From Erwinia sp. E_sp_B01_1 (lineage in GTDB: Bacteria; Pseudomonadota; Gammaproteobacteria; Enterobacterales; Enterobacteriaceae), in contig NZ_CP142208.1 of NCBI RefSeq assembly GCF_036865545.1, forward strand, positions 1,612,001 to 1,676,000: 64,000 bases of DNA, written 5' to 3'. Below, in pieces: positions 35,217-45,229 of this stretch (positions within the stretch are counted from its first letter, which is position 1; the number at the start of each line of letters is the position of its first letter). The translations under genes were made by a program, and so were the position numbers. The notes below the pieces were generated by a model, which ran no database searches, was not told where the DNA came from, and worked only from the letters and a program-made list of their open reading frames with translations.

Positions 35217-37480
35217 ATGCCTTACAGTCTCAGCCGGCTTGCGATGTGGACGATCGTCGCTATGCTGCCCCTTGTTTTCCTTCCCCAGCTTCCTGAAGCC
35301 CGCTATGACGGCTGGATTGTCCTTTGTGCGCTGGGTTTACTGAGGCTGTGCCGTTGCTGGGCGAAAGATCTGGCTATTTTGATGCTGCTCTTTTTGTGGG
35401 CGGTAATGGCAGGGAGAACCCTGCTTGATCAGGTTGATCTTTTATCTCAGGGCACACCCGATGCATTGATAAAAATTGAGAGCGTGTTGAACCAGTCAGA
35501 AAGGCTCAAAATAAAGCTGCTGAAGGTCAATGGTAAAGAGATTTTTCCGCCCGTCCAGGCGCTGATTAACGTAAAGCAGAACAAAAGCCACTTTTGTCGG
35601 GCGCAAAAATGGTCGGCGAAACTCAAACTCAGGCCCGTCCATGCCCGTCTGAATGAGGGTGGATTTGATGCACAACGCTTTGCCCTGGCAAACAGCACGC
35701 CGCTAACGGGAAGAGTATTATCCCTGGAGCCAGTGGAAGCTGGATGCGGCTGGCGCGATCGGATCATCCAGCGGAGTGAGGCAGCGTATGGTGACCTGCC
35801 GTGGCAGTCGATCATCTCCGCACTGGCGTTTGGAGAGCGGGGAGAGGTCAGCCAGCAAATGACCCGGCTGTTGAGAGAGACGGGAACGGCGCACCTCATG
35901 GCTATCTCCGGTATGCATATCAGCCTGGCGGCCAGCGTAGGCTGGTTGATAGCCAGAGCACTGCAACTGACTTTCCGTGCTCACTGGATTGGCTATCGTT
36001 TCCCATTATTCCTCAGCCTGATGGTCGCCCTGGCCTATACCTGGCTTTCCGGGGGAATCCGCCCTCCATCAGGGCAATGCTGGCCTTATCCACCTGGAGC
36101 ACCATCAGGCTGGCAGGGGTTCGCTGCGATAACTGGCAGGTTTGGGGAATTTGCATCGGGATCATTCTCTTTTTCGATCCCCTGAGCATTCTTTCAGACA
36201 GTCTCTGGCTGTCGGCAATGGCCGTGGCAGGGCTGCTGTTCTGGTTTCAGTGGTTTCCGCTACCTGCCCGGTTTGCAGCAAAGAAAAGCTGGCTTCTGTT
36301 GCATTTGCTGCATTTGCAGTTGGGTCTTTTTATGCTGCTGATGCCGGTACAAATGCTGATATTCCATGGCATCAGCTTCAGCGCCTTACTCGCCAACGTC
36401 TGGGCGGTTCCCCTGGTGACGTTACTGACGGTACCCCTGATCCTTTGTGCTCTGGCACTGACGCCATTTCCTCTGCTCTCTTATCCTGTCTGGTGGCTTG
36501 CTGACCGCACGCTTGAACTGGTGTTCGTTCCGCTGGGCTGGCTCCCCTCTGGCTGGCTGCCGCTGAATAAACAGGCACTGCTGATTAGCGCTTTGATCTG
36601 GCTGAGCCTTATCGCCTGTCGGTTCCACTGGTGGCGTACTTCGCCCGTTACGCTGCTTGGCTGTTGCCTGTCACTGGGGTGCTGGCGACTGAACACGCCC
36701 CGGCCCGACTGGCGGATAGATATGCTGGATATTGGTCACGGCCTGGCCGTGGTGATTTCAAAGCAGGGAGAGGCTGTCGTATATGACACGGGAAACCGCT
36801 GGCCAGCAGGGGATGCGGCGCTGAGCCAGATCCTTCCCTGGCTTAGCTGGCAGGGAATACAGGTGAAAGAGATTATCCTCAGCCATGGCCACCTTGATCA
36901 TATTGGCGGTTTTGCCAGCCTTTCTGCTGCTTTCCCTGATGCCGTGGTTCACAGCGGTCTGGGAACTGAAAACCATTTGCCCTGTGAAATGGGCCAAAGT
37001 TGGGGCTGGCGGGGATTACTGTTTCAGGTCCTGTGGCCATCATCCGGACAGAGCCAGTCGGGCAACAATCAATCCTGCGTTGTTCGTGTCAGCGATGGAA
37101 AGTGGCGCGTTCTGCTGACTGGCGATATTGAATCACAGGCGGAACTGGAGATGGTCAGGCTATACGGAACGGCGCTGCATGCCGATCTCCTTCAGGTACC
37201 TCATCATGGCAGTAACACCTCTTCAGTCCCCCCTTTTCTTCGGGCAGTTAAGGGGCAGGTGGCGCTGGCATCTGCAGCACGTTACAGCGCCTGGAAACTC
37301 CCCGCTGAAAAGGTACTGAGGCGTTACCAGGAATACCATTATAGCTGGTATGACACGGCTGTTTACGGACAGGTGAGCGCCGCGTTTTATCAAAAAAATT
37401 GGCAGGTTAAAGGGTTAAGGGCGCAAATAATGTCTCGTTGGTACCATCAGTGGTTTGGCGTACCACGTTATTCCAGGTAG
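35217..37480 (+). pseudogene. ycaI: ComEC/Rec2-family DNA-uptake channel YcaI, frameshifted by one missing G
   Basis: Homologue of the inner-membrane channel that takes up single-stranded DNA in competent bacteria; its role in enterobacteria is poorly known. The 5' frame from ATG 35217 reads the N-terminal membrane and OB regions and the ComEC core start (ALAFGERGEVSQQ...TGTAHLMAISGMHI...AYTWLSGG). After about residue 279 it shifts and stops at 36185. The rest of the competence domain and the C-terminal metallo-beta-lactamase domain (IDMLDIGHGLAVVI, LSHGHLDHIGG, LQVPHHGSNTSS) are intact in another frame to 37480. The break is at five G, 36051-36055; one extra G restores TWLSGGNPPSIRAM and gives 754 residues, the E. 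coli length. No other decay is visible. msbA follows 35 bp downstream. Confidence 0.9.
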
Positions 37481-37515
37481 AATGAGCGGCTATTTCATTT
37501 AAAGCTGGTTAAATA

Positions 37516-39264
37516 ATGCATCAGGAAAAAGATCTCTCCACCTGGCAGACATTCCGTCGCCTCTGGCCAATGATCAAACCGTTCAAACCGGGTCTGATTG
37601 TGGCTGCGGTAGCACTGATAATTAATGCGGCGGGAGATACATTAATGCTGTCACTGTTGAAACCGTTGCTGGATGACGGTTTCTCCAAGGCGCAACCCTC
37701 TATCCTGAGATGGCTGGCGCTGGCCATTATTGGTCTGATGTTAGTGCGTGGTGTGACCAGCTATATTTCAAGTTATTGTATTTCATGGGTATCTGGCAAC
37801 GTTGTGATGTCAATGCGCCGTCGGCTGTTCAGCCATATGATGGGGATGCCTGTTGCCTTCTTTGATCAGCAGTCTACCGGCACGCTGCTTTCAAGAATTA
37901 CCTACGATTCAGAGCAGGTGGCTTCCTCTTCCTCCAGCGCGCTGGTGACCGTGGTACGTGAAGGGGCTTCCATTATCGGCCTGTTCATCATGATGTTTTA
38001 CTACAGTTGGCAGCTGTCACTGGTGCTGATCGTTCTGGCTCCCGTGGTCTCTTTTGCCATACGTACCGTGTCAAAGCGCTTCAGAAATATCAGTAAAGGC
38101 ATGCAGAATACCATGGGGCATGTCACTACCAGCGCCGAACAGATGCTGAAAGGGCATAAAGAAGTGCTGATCTTTGGCGGCCAGCAGGTAGAAAGCGAGC
38201 GCTTTGGCCGCGTCAGTAACCGTATGCGTCAGCAGGGGATGAAACTGGTTTCAGCTTCTTCAATTTCCGATCCTATTATTCAGCTTATTGCTTCGCTGGC
38301 GCTGGCATTTGTGCTGATAGCCGCGAGCCTGCAGGGCATGATGGAAACGCTGACCGCCGGTACCATCACCGTGGTGTTCTCTTCAATGATTGCTCTGATG
38401 CGCCCACTGAAGTCTCTGACTAACGTCAACGCCCAGTTTCAGCGTGGAATGGCGGCCTGTCAGACTCTGTTCTCTATTCTGGATAGCGAGCAGGAAGAAG
38501 ATAAAGGCACTCGTGTTATCGAACGCGCTAAGGGCGATATTGAATTCCGTAACGTGACCTTTACCTATCCGGGGCGTGAAGCACCAGCGCTGCACAATAT
38601 CAATCTGGCTATCCCGGCTGGAAAAACCGTGGCGCTGGTAGGGCGTTCTGGCTCCGGTAAATCCACTATCGCCAGCCTGATGACGCGTTTTTACGATGTC
38701 CAGCAGGGCGAAATTTTGATGGACGGCCACGATCTGCGTGAATATACGCTGGGTTCACTGCGTAACCAGGTCGCGCTGGTTTCTCAGAATGTGCACCTGT
38801 TTAACGACACCGTGGCTAACAACATCGCTTATGCGCGTAACGAACAGTACAGCCGTGAAGATATCGAAAAGGCCGCTGTGATGGCGCATGCCATGGACTT
38901 TATCAATAAAATGGATAAAGGCCTGGATACGATGATTGGCGAAAATGGTGTGTTGCTTTCAGGTGGTCAGCGTCAGCGTATCGCTATCGCTCGTGCCCTG
39001 CTTCGCGATTCCCCCATTCTGATTCTGGACGAAGCGACTTCAGCGCTGGATACCGAATCTGAACGTGCTATTCAGTCTGCTCTGGATGAATTGCAGAAAA
39101 ACCGCACTTCGCTGGTTATTGCACACCGTCTTTCAACGATTGAAAAAGCCGATGAGATCGTAGTGGTGGAGGATGGATACATTGTGGAGCGTGGCAGCCA
39201 TGCCGATCTCTTACAGGAACGTGGCGTCTACGCTCAGCTTCACAAGATGCAGTTTGGTCAATGA
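37516..39264 (+). CDS. msbA: Lipid A export ATP-binding/permease protein MsbA
   Basis: Homodimeric ABC flippase that moves lipid A-core across the inner membrane; essential. The 582-residue product (E. coli length) has an N-terminal six-helix transmembrane domain ([19 protein letters not shown]..., [24 protein letters not shown]) and a C-terminal ATPase with Walker [10 protein letters not shown] (near residue 377), signature [16 protein letters not shown] and Walker [14 protein letters not shown]. It overlaps lpxK by ATGA, so lipid A transport and the last Kdo2-lipid A kinase step are translationally coupled. Confidence 0.97.
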   Translation: MHQEKDLSTWQTFRRLWPMIKPFKPGLIVAAVALIINAAGDTLMLSLLKPLLDDGFSKAQPSILRWLALAIIGLMLVRGVTSYISSYCISWVSGNVVMSMRRRLFSHMMGMPVAFFDQQSTGTLLSRITYDSEQVASSSSSALVTVVREGASIIGLFIMMFYYSWQLSLVLIVLAPVVSFAIRTVSKRFRNISKGMQNTMGHVTTSAEQMLKGHKEVLIFGGQQVESERFGRVSNRMRQQGMKLVSASSISDPIIQLIASLALAFVLIAASLQGMMETLTAGTITVVFSSMIALMRPLKSLTNVNAQFQRGMAACQTLFSILDSEQEEDKGTRVIERAKGDIEFRNVTFTYPGREAPALHNINLAIPAGKTVALVGRSGSGKSTIASLMTRFYDVQQGEILMDGHDLREYTLGSLRNQVALVSQNVHLFNDTVANNIAYARNEQYSREDIEKAAVMAHAMDFINKMDKGLDTMIGENGVLLSGGQRQRIAIARALLRDSPILILDEATSALDTESERAIQSALDELQKNRTSLVIAHRLSTIEKADEIVVVEDGYIVERGSHADLLQERGVYAQLHKMQFGQ

Positions 39265-40244
39265 TTGAGCGCCTCTGGAGCGGTCGCTCCGCGCTTTATC
39301 TGCTGCTGCTGCCTCTGAGCTGGCTGTATGGTCTGATCAGTAATCTGATCCGCCTCAGTTATATCAGGGGCTGGCGCAAAGCGTGGCGCGCGCCTGTTCC
39401 TGTGGTGGTGGTGGGGAATCTCACTGCCGGGGGCAATGGTAAAACGCCCGTGGTCATCTGGCTGGTTCAGGCACTTCAGCAACGGGGTTTACGCCCCGGT
39501 GTTGTCTCCAGGGGCTATGGCGGCAAGGCAGAAAGTTATCCGCTGGTGCTTGACGACCACTGCACTACAGAACAAGCAGGCGATGAGCCGGTATTAATTT
39601 ACCAGCGGACCGGTGCGGCTGTAGCGGTGTCTCCAGTCAGAAAAGAGGCGGTTCAGGCGCTGACCGCGCAGGGCAACATCGATGTGATTATCACTGATGA
39701 TGGTCTGCAGCATTATGCGCTGGCCAGAGACTTTGAAATTGTGGTTATCGACGGTAAGCGTCGTTTTGGTAACGGCTGGTGGTTGCCTGCCGGCCCGATG
39801 CGTGAACGGGCTTCACGTCTGAAAAGCGTGAACGCTGTCATTGTGAATGGCGGTGAGGCGCAGGCTGGTGAATTGCCCATGCAACTGACGCCGGGCATGG
39901 CCGTTAATTTGAAAAGTGGTGAAAAGCGTCCGGCATCCGCGCTGGAAAACGTGGTAGCCATGGCGGGGATTGGTCATCCTCCCCGTTTTTTTGCCACGCT
40001 TCATCAGCAAGGCGTAACCGCAGTAAAAGAAGTTTCTTTTGCCGATCATCAGGCTTATCAACACCAGCAACTTGCTTCTCTGCTTGAGCCAGGTCAGACA
40101 TTACTGATGACCGAAAAGGATGCGGTGAAAGCGCGCTCATTTGCGAGTGATAACTGGTGGTATCTGCCAGTTGATGCGGATTTCCCTCAGGCGGCCGCAG
40201 ACTCTTTACTCGACACCATCATGGCGCTAAAACCCGCTACCTGA
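39261..40244 (+). CDS. lpxK: Tetraacyldisaccharide 4'-kinase
   Basis: Phosphorylates the 4' position of the lipid A precursor at the inner membrane. The 327-residue product has an N-terminal membrane-associated helix ([19 protein letters not shown]) and the P-loop [15 protein letters not shown] near residues 52-66. It also has the switch-like [14 protein letters not shown] and [15 protein letters not shown], with the catalytic Asp region. Its start overlaps msbA by 4 bp. Behind its stop codon the heptamer TGACCCC is repeated twice, giving three in-phase TGA trinucleotides in a row. Length fits E. coli LpxK (328). Confidence 0.96.
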   Translation: MIERLWSGRSALYLLLLPLSWLYGLISNLIRLSYIRGWRKAWRAPVPVVVVGNLTAGGNGKTPVVIWLVQALQQRGLRPGVVSRGYGGKAESYPLVLDDHCTTEQAGDEPVLIYQRTGAAVAVSPVRKEAVQALTAQGNIDVIITDDGLQHYALARDFEIVVIDGKRRFGNGWWLPAGPMRERASRLKSVNAVIVNGGEAQAGELPMQLTPGMAVNLKSGEKRPASALENVVAMAGIGHPPRFFATLHQQGVTAVKEVSFADHQAYQHQQLASLLEPGQTLLMTEKDAVKARSFASDNWWYLPVDADFPQAAADSLLDTIMALKPAT

Positions 40245-40389
40245 CCCCTGACCCCTGATAGCTATAACCTGGCCTGCTGTCGGGTTAAGGCAGCGCGACT
40301 AACGGATACCGGGCTGAAAATGCCGGTTATGTTCCCCGGAGTGGGGCTAAGCGTCTACACTCACTGCATCCTGGCAATGAAGGTGCTTT

Positions 40390-41598
40390 ATGTCCGCTTC
40401 TCAGCTTTCACTTTCTCAGGCCCGGCAGCTTCACCTCGCCGCCCAGGGACTGCTGCGTCCACCTACCCGCAAAGCCCGTTACGAAGAGCTGCTTAGTGCC
40501 ATACGTCAGATGTCACTGTTACAGATAGATACTATCCATGTCGTTGCCCGCAGCCCTTATCTGGTTCTGTTTAGCCGGCTGGGCGAGTATCCCGAAGCCT
40601 GGCTGGGCAAGGCGCTTTCCTCCGGCAGTGTCTTTGAATACTGGGCCCATGAAGCCTGTTTTATTCCTGTCGAAGACTATCCTTTGCTGCGTCATCGGAT
40701 GCTGAATCCCCACCGTCTTGGCTGGAAATATAACAGTGAGTGGGTGGAGAACTGGCAGGAGGAAATCAGCGAACTGTTGGCACACATTGAACAAAACGGG
40801 CCGGTGAAATCAGCAGACTTCGTCGCACCACAAGGGCAAAAACCGGGATGGTGGGCCTGGAAGCCGCACAAGCGTCATCTGGAAAATCTTTTCTCAGCCG
40901 GCGAACTGATGGTCACTGAGCGTCGTAATTTCCAGCGGGTCTACGATCTCCGTCAGAGGGTGATGCCTGAATGGGACGACGCAGTGCATGCGCTGGATGA
41001 ACCTGCGGCAGTCAGGCAGATGTTAAGCAACAGCGCAAAGAGTCTCGGCTTATTCCGGGATGCCTGGCTTGCAGATTATTACCGGCTGAAACGGGCACCG
41101 ATCCGGCAAGTCATCGGTGAGTTGCTGGAGAACCAGGAGGTTGTCTCGGTAGATGTTGAATCCCTGGGGCAATGCTATCTGCACGCTTCGCTGCTGCCCT
41201 TGCTGGAAGTCGGGCCAAAGGCGACTCATACTGCGCTGCTCTCTCCTTTTGATCCTGTGGTATGGGATCGTAAACGGGCGCTGGCGCTGTTTAACTTCGA
41301 CTACCGGCTTGAGTGCTACACCCCGGAAGCGAAGCGGCAATATGGCTATTTCGTCCTGCCAATACTGCACCGGGGTGAACTGAAAGGGCGGCTTGACAGT
41401 AAAATGTTGCGTAAAGAGAAAGTGTTTCTGGTTAAGCAACTCTGGTTTGAGTCGGGGGTACGTATCAGTCAGGGGATGATTAACGATCTGCGTCTGGCCA
41501 TTTCCCGGTTTGCCCGCTGGCAGGGCGCTGATGCCGTCGTACTGGATAAAATGCCGGAACCGCTGGCGACTGCCTGGCAAAAAGGGTGGACACTTTAA
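40390..41598 (+). CDS. ycaQ: DNA glycosylase YcaQ/AlkX (HTH_42 family)
   Basis: Member of the winged-helix HTH_42 family; E. coli YcaQ (AlkX) unhooks DNA interstrand crosslinks and removes bulky N7-alkylguanine lesions. The 402-residue product shows the catalytic QxD motif in LLQIDTIHVVARSPYLVLFSRLG (about residue 45), then YWAHEACFIPVEDY, GWWAWKPHKRHLENLF, FDPVVWDRKRALALF and RLECYTPEAKRQYGYFVLPIL. Length is close to E. coli (410), with divergence mostly at the C-terminus. It lies between lpxK and ycaR as in E. coli, but is separated from lpxK by 145 bp. Confidence 0.92.
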   Translation: MSASQLSLSQARQLHLAAQGLLRPPTRKARYEELLSAIRQMSLLQIDTIHVVARSPYLVLFSRLGEYPEAWLGKALSSGSVFEYWAHEACFIPVEDYPLLRHRMLNPHRLGWKYNSEWVENWQEEISELLAHIEQNGPVKSADFVAPQGQKPGWWAWKPHKRHLENLFSAGELMVTERRNFQRVYDLRQRVMPEWDDAVHALDEPAAVRQMLSNSAKSLGLFRDAWLADYYRLKRAPIRQVIGELLENQEVVSVDVESLGQCYLHASLLPLLEVGPKATHTALLSPFDPVVWDRKRALALFNFDYRLECYTPEAKRQYGYFVLPILHRGELKGRLDSKMLRKEKVFLVKQLWFESGVRISQGMINDLRLAISRFARWQGADAVVLDKMPEPLATAWQKGWTL

Positions 41599-41677
41599 CA
41601 TCTTGCAGGAGTAACCGCTCTTTCCCCAGCTATGATATTCTAAGGATCTGTCTGTTCGGGTCCACCAGGGAGAAACC

Positions 41678-41860
41678 ATGGATCACCGTTTATTAGAAAT
41701 CGTTGCCTGTCCGGTTTGTCACGGCAAACTGTATTACAACAAAGACCAGCAGGAGCTTATCTGTAAGCCTGATGGGTTAGCCTATCCTGTGCGCGACGGT
41801 ATCCCGGTCCTGCTGGAGACGGAAGCCCGCTCGCTGACCATGGAAGAGATCCATCCATGA
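41678..41860 (+). CDS. ycaR: Trm112-like zinc-ribbon protein YcaR
   Basis: Small protein of the UPF0434/Trm112 family. The 60-residue product equals E. coli YcaR and contains the CPVC knuckle in [14 protein letters not shown], plus one further Cys in ELICKPDG, then [11 protein letters not shown]. Function in bacteria is not established; the eukaryotic/archaeal Trm112 activates methyltransferases, but transferring that role would be speculation. It overlaps kdsB by ATGA, implying coupled translation with Kdo activation. Confidence 0.93.
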   Translation: MDHRLLEIVACPVCHGKLYYNKDQQELICKPDGLAYPVRDGIPVLLETEARSLTMEEIHP

Positions 41861-42603
41861 GTTTTGTCGCTATCATCCCTGCGCGTTTTGCTTCAACGCG
41901 GCTGCCAGGCAAACCCCTGGTAGATATTCTGGGTAAGCCTATGGTTGTGCACGTAATGGAGCGGGCGCTGGAATCCGGTGCCGATCGCGTGATTGTGGCA
42001 ACCGATAACGATGATGTGGCACGTGCAGTTGAGGCCGCAGGCGGCGAAGTGTGCATGACCCGGCCCGATCACCAGTCGGGAACGGAACGTCTGGCCGAAG
42101 TGATTGAACGTTATCAGTTCCCGGATGACACGATCATTGTGAACGTGCAGGGTGATGAACCTATGATCCCCCCGGTCATAATCCGTCAGGTAGCTGAGAA
42201 TCTGGCTACCAGCGAAGCGGGTATGGCGACGCTGGCTGTGCCGATTGAATCCGCAGAAGAGGCGTTCAATCCCAATGCGGTGAAAGTGGTGATGGATGCG
42301 AAAGGGTATGCACTCTATTTCTCCCGCGCTACCATTCCCTGGGATCGTGAGCGTTTCACCGCTTCACGTGAAACAATCGGCGATCACTTCCTGCGTCATA
42401 TCGGAATTTATGGCTACCGGGCGGGCTTTATCCGCCGTTATGTCAGCTGGGAGCCGAGCCCGCTGGAGCAGATCGAACTGCTGGAGCAATTGCGGGTGCT
42501 GTGGTACGGCGAGAAGATCCACGTTGCCGTCGCGAAAGCGATCCCCAGCGTCGGCGTCGATACGCCAGAGGATTTAGCGCGCGTGCGCGAAGCCATGCAG
42601 TAA
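41857..42603 (+). CDS. kdsB: 3-deoxy-manno-octulosonate cytidylyltransferase
   Basis: Makes CMP-Kdo for lipopolysaccharide inner core. The 248-residue product has the nucleotidyltransferase start [21 protein letters not shown], then [16 protein letters not shown], the metal-binding [13 protein letters not shown], and [15 protein letters not shown] and [16 protein letters not shown] near the end. Length equals E. coli KdsB. It starts inside the ycaR stop codon. With msbA and lpxK nearby, this segment is an outer-membrane lipid cluster. Confidence 0.97.
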   Translation: MSFVAIIPARFASTRLPGKPLVDILGKPMVVHVMERALESGADRVIVATDNDDVARAVEAAGGEVCMTRPDHQSGTERLAEVIERYQFPDDTIIVNVQGDEPMIPPVIIRQVAENLATSEAGMATLAVPIESAEEAFNPNAVKVVMDAKGYALYFSRATIPWDRERFTASRETIGDHFLRHIGIYGYRAGFIRRYVSWEPSPLEQIELLEQLRVLWYGEKIHVAVAKAIPSVGVDTPEDLARVREAMQ

Positions 42604-42610
42604 TGCTGTT

Positions 42611-42628
42611 GGGGCCATCACCGGCCCC
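42611..42628 (+). terminator. Hairpin between kdsB and ycbJ
   Basis: GGGGCC-ATCACC-GGCCCC followed by C/T-rich DNA with a six-T run about 12 bp later. Weak terminator at best, with the ycbJ ribosome-binding site (AAAGGAGGAGG) immediately behind it. Confidence 0.45.
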
Positions 42629-42655
42629 CTCTCCACTTTTTTAAAGGAGGAGGAG

Positions 42656-43549
42656 ATGGAACAACTCCGTACTGAACTTTCCCAGGTGCTGGGTGAAACC
42701 CTGAGCCGTCTCGAATGCATCAGCGTCCAGCCCTGGTCCAGCCTTTATTCGCTTTATGACCAGCAGGGGCATTCACTGCCGCTGGTGGCAAAATATTTCA
42801 ATGTAAAGGGCGTCGCAGCCCAGGAAGCTTACAAGCTTTCAATGCTGGCGCGTGACAGCACGCTTCGTTTACCCACGGTCTATGGTCTGATTGTCAGCCA
42901 GCAACAACCCCTGCACGAAGTGTTGCTGATTGAGCGTATGGGTGGCGTCTCTGTAGAAGCTCCAACCCGCACGCCAGCACGCTGGTTACAGTTGCAGGAC
43001 CAGATTGTTGAAGCTTTACTGGCCTGGCATCGTATCGACAGCCACGGACTGGTAGGCCGCGTTGACAGTACTCAGGAAAATAACTGGGTCGCCTGGTATG
43101 CGCAAAGGGTCGAGGTTCTCTGGTCAACGCTGGGATTTATGCGGCCTGAAGCATTGTCGATGGATCATCGTCGGGTGCTTTACCGCAGTCGGGAGAATCT
43201 TGGTAATCTGCTGGCGGATTTCAACGATCCCTGCGTGCTGGTGCACGGCAATCTCTCCCTGAATACTATTCTGAAAGAAGCCTGGAGCGATCGGTTACTG
43301 TCGATGATAAACCCCGGCATGATGCTCTGGGCACCGCGTGAATATGAACTTTTCAGGCTGAATGAAGCGGGTATGGCGCAATCGTTGCTGTTCCACTACC
43401 TGAAGCAGGCACCTGTAGCGGAAGGATTTGTTGCCCGACGCTGGCTCTATACCCTCTGGGATGAAACCGATCGTCTGCTGCATAATGGTCAGTTTAATCC
43501 CCAGCGCTTCCAGCATGCCGCAGACTCACTGCTCCCCTGGCTCAGTTGA
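42656..43549 (+). CDS. ycbJ: YcbJ, phosphotransferase-like protein of unknown function
   Basis: Conserved enterobacterial protein with weak similarity to the aminoglycoside phosphotransferase/kinase fold. The 297-residue product equals E. coli YcbJ. Visible conserved blocks are VLLIERMGGVSVEAPTRTPARWLQL, IVEALLAWHRIDSHG, the kinase-like loop CVLVHGNLSLNTILKE (resembling the HGDL...N catalytic loop of APH enzymes, here HGNLSLN) and MMLWAPREYELFRL. The usual catalytic Asp of the loop is replaced by Asn, so kinase activity is uncertain. Its 3' end overlaps that of elyC on the other strand by 24 bp. Confidence 0.92.
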   Translation: MEQLRTELSQVLGETLSRLECISVQPWSSLYSLYDQQGHSLPLVAKYFNVKGVAAQEAYKLSMLARDSTLRLPTVYGLIVSQQQPLHEVLLIERMGGVSVEAPTRTPARWLQLQDQIVEALLAWHRIDSHGLVGRVDSTQENNWVAWYAQRVEVLWSTLGFMRPEALSMDHRRVLYRSRENLGNLLADFNDPCVLVHGNLSLNTILKEAWSDRLLSMINPGMMLWAPREYELFRLNEAGMAQSLLFHYLKQAPVAEGFVARRWLYTLWDETDRLLHNGQFNPQRFQHAADSLLPWLS

Positions 43550-44314
43550 CGCCGTCTCGCCTGAGGTCACTTTCTGCCAGGCTCTGCCCAACCACTCGTA
43601 AATCGCCCGATCGCTGTGACCCAGCCAGAGAGGGGACGGAATGACACGCTCCCAGATATTCAGCGGTGAAGCGATCGCCAGTTGATTGGCCGGAGCGGGT
43701 AAAGGGTGCAGACCCTGCTGCTGGAAAAAGATCATCGCTCGTGGCAAATGAGAAGCGGAAGTGACCAGCAGGAAAGGCTGACTCACTACAATTTTTGCCA
43801 CTTCAGCCGCTTCCTGTCGCGTATCTCTGGGCTTATCAAGCGTGATGATCTCGTTCAGCGGCACGCCCAAAGATTGCGCTACTCTGGACGTCACCTCTGC
43901 AGAGCTGACGGGATTGTTTTGTGCCGCCGCACCGGTGAAGATCATCTTTGAACCGGGGTTTTCCCGCCACAGGCGGATCCCTTCCACCAGCCTCGGCAAG
44001 CTGTTACCGATCATATTCGATCCCGGTGCCCACTCCGGGTTCCAGGTGTATCCCCCGCCGAGCACCACCACATATGCCACCTTCTGCTGACCTTGCCAGG
44101 TTGGATAACGATTTTCCGTGGGTGCCAGCAGGCCATCTGCCACAGGCTGCAGGCTGAGCAGCGCCAGCGAAAGGCAGGCCACAGAGAGGAGGATTTTGCC
44201 TGTTTTCTGCCAACGGCTGAGCCAGAGCAACAAAAGGGCGATTGCCATAACAATAATCAGCAAAGGCAGGGGAAGTAACAGCCCGCCAATGAATTTTTTT
44301 AATGCAAAAAGCAT
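43526..44314 (-). CDS. elyC: Envelope biogenesis factor ElyC (YcbC)
   Basis: Inner-membrane DUF218 protein required for normal peptidoglycan synthesis at low temperature through undecaprenyl-phosphate metabolism in E. coli. The 262-residue product has two N-terminal transmembrane helices (LLPLPLLIIVMAIALLLLWL and the ILLSVACLSLALLSL segment). A periplasmic DUF218 domain follows, with VAYVVVLGGGYTWNPEW, LPRLVEGIRLW, KMIFTGAA and FLLVTSASHLPRAMIFF. Length is close to E. coli (259). It is convergent with ycbJ, with a 24-bp 3' overlap, and divergent from cmoM. Confidence 0.94.
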   Translation of the reverse strand: MLFALKKFIGGLLLPLPLLIIVMAIALLLLWLSRWQKTGKILLSVACLSLALLSLQPVADGLLAPTENRYPTWQGQQKVAYVVVLGGGYTWNPEWAPGSNMIGNSLPRLVEGIRLWRENPGSKMIFTGAAAQNNPVSSAEVTSRVAQSLGVPLNEIITLDKPRDTRQEAAEVAKIVVSQPFLLVTSASHLPRAMIFFQQQGLHPLPAPANQLAIASPLNIWERVIPSPLWLGHSDRAIYEWLGRAWQKVTSGETASTEPGEQ

Positions 44315-44440
44315 GAAAACAGACTCCTTTTGTCCGAAAAAACACCACCCGAGAGCCTTGTGATCACTGAAAGGTTCATTCTGGGTCAGTGTATGTCAAA
44401 ATAGCCCCCAGTTTCACCCTCTCACCAGCCGGGAACCGCC

Positions 44441-45229
44441 ATGCAGGATCGCAACTTTGATGATATAGCCGAAAAGTTTTCACAAAATATCTACGGTACC
44501 ACCAAAGGGCGTATCCGCCAGGCCATCGTCTGGCAGGAGCTGGATGAAATTCTGGCCAGTCTGCCGCAAAGGCCGTTGCAGGTTCTGGATGCAGGCGGAG
44601 GAGAAGGGCAAACCGGTTGCGGTATGGCCGCGCTGGGCCACCAGGTTTTACTTTGCGATTTATCCGAAGAAATGTTGCAGCGCGCCCGGGCAAACGCCGA
44701 AGAGAAAGGTGTGAGCGGGAACATGCAATTCAGACAAATTAGCGCCCAACAAGTCGGCCAACATTTGGATAAGCCAGCCGATCTGGTATTGTTCCACGCT
44801 GTGCTTGAATGGGTAGCCGACCCCGAGGCCATTCTGGCAGCATTATATGATGCTCTGGCGCCAGGCGGCGTGTTGTCGCTGATGTTTTATAACGTCAATG
44901 GCCTGATGATGCAGACGCTGGTGCTGGGGAACTTCGGCTATATGCAGGCTGGTCTGCGTAAGCGCAAACGCAAAACGTTGTCGCCTGACTATCCGCGGGA
45001 ACCTCAGGAAGTTTATCGCTGGCTGGAGGAAGCAGGATTTACCGTTGAGAACAAAACCGGTATCCGCGTTTTCCATGATTACATGCGCGATAAGCTCAAG
45101 CAGACTGAACGATTTGACGAAGTTCTGGCGCTGGAAAAACGCTTTTGCCGCCAGGAACCTTTTTTAAGTTTGGGCCGTTATATCCACGTGACAGCGCGGA
45201 AACCCATAAACAGGACGAACCATGAGTGA
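44441..45229 (+). CDS. cmoM: tRNA 5-carboxymethoxyuridine methyltransferase CmoM (SmtA)
   Basis: SAM-dependent methyltransferase that makes mcmo5U at the wobble position of certain tRNAs. The 262-residue product has the Rossmann motif [21 protein letters not shown] (near residues 46-65), [25 protein letters not shown] and the C-terminal [21 protein letters not shown]. Length matches E. coli (261). It is first in the mukFEB operon and overlaps mukF by 8 bp, as in E. coli. Confidence 0.95.
   Translation: MQDRNFDDIAEKFSQNIYGTTKGRIRQAIVWQELDEILASLPQRPLQVLDAGGGEGQTGCGMAALGHQVLLCDLSEEMLQRARANAEEKGVSGNMQFRQISAQQVGQHLDKPADLVLFHAVLEWVADPEAILAALYDALAPGGVLSLMFYNVNGLMMQTLVLGNFGYMQAGLRKRKRKTLSPDYPREPQEVYRWLEEAGFTVENKTGIRVFHDYMRDKLKQTERFDEVLALEKRFCRQEPFLSLGRYIHVTARKPINRTNHE

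Noticed and set aside
40242..40258. TGACCCC tandem heptamer after lpxK as a regulatory repeat
   Set aside because: Only two short copies; most likely a chance duplication at the stop codon.
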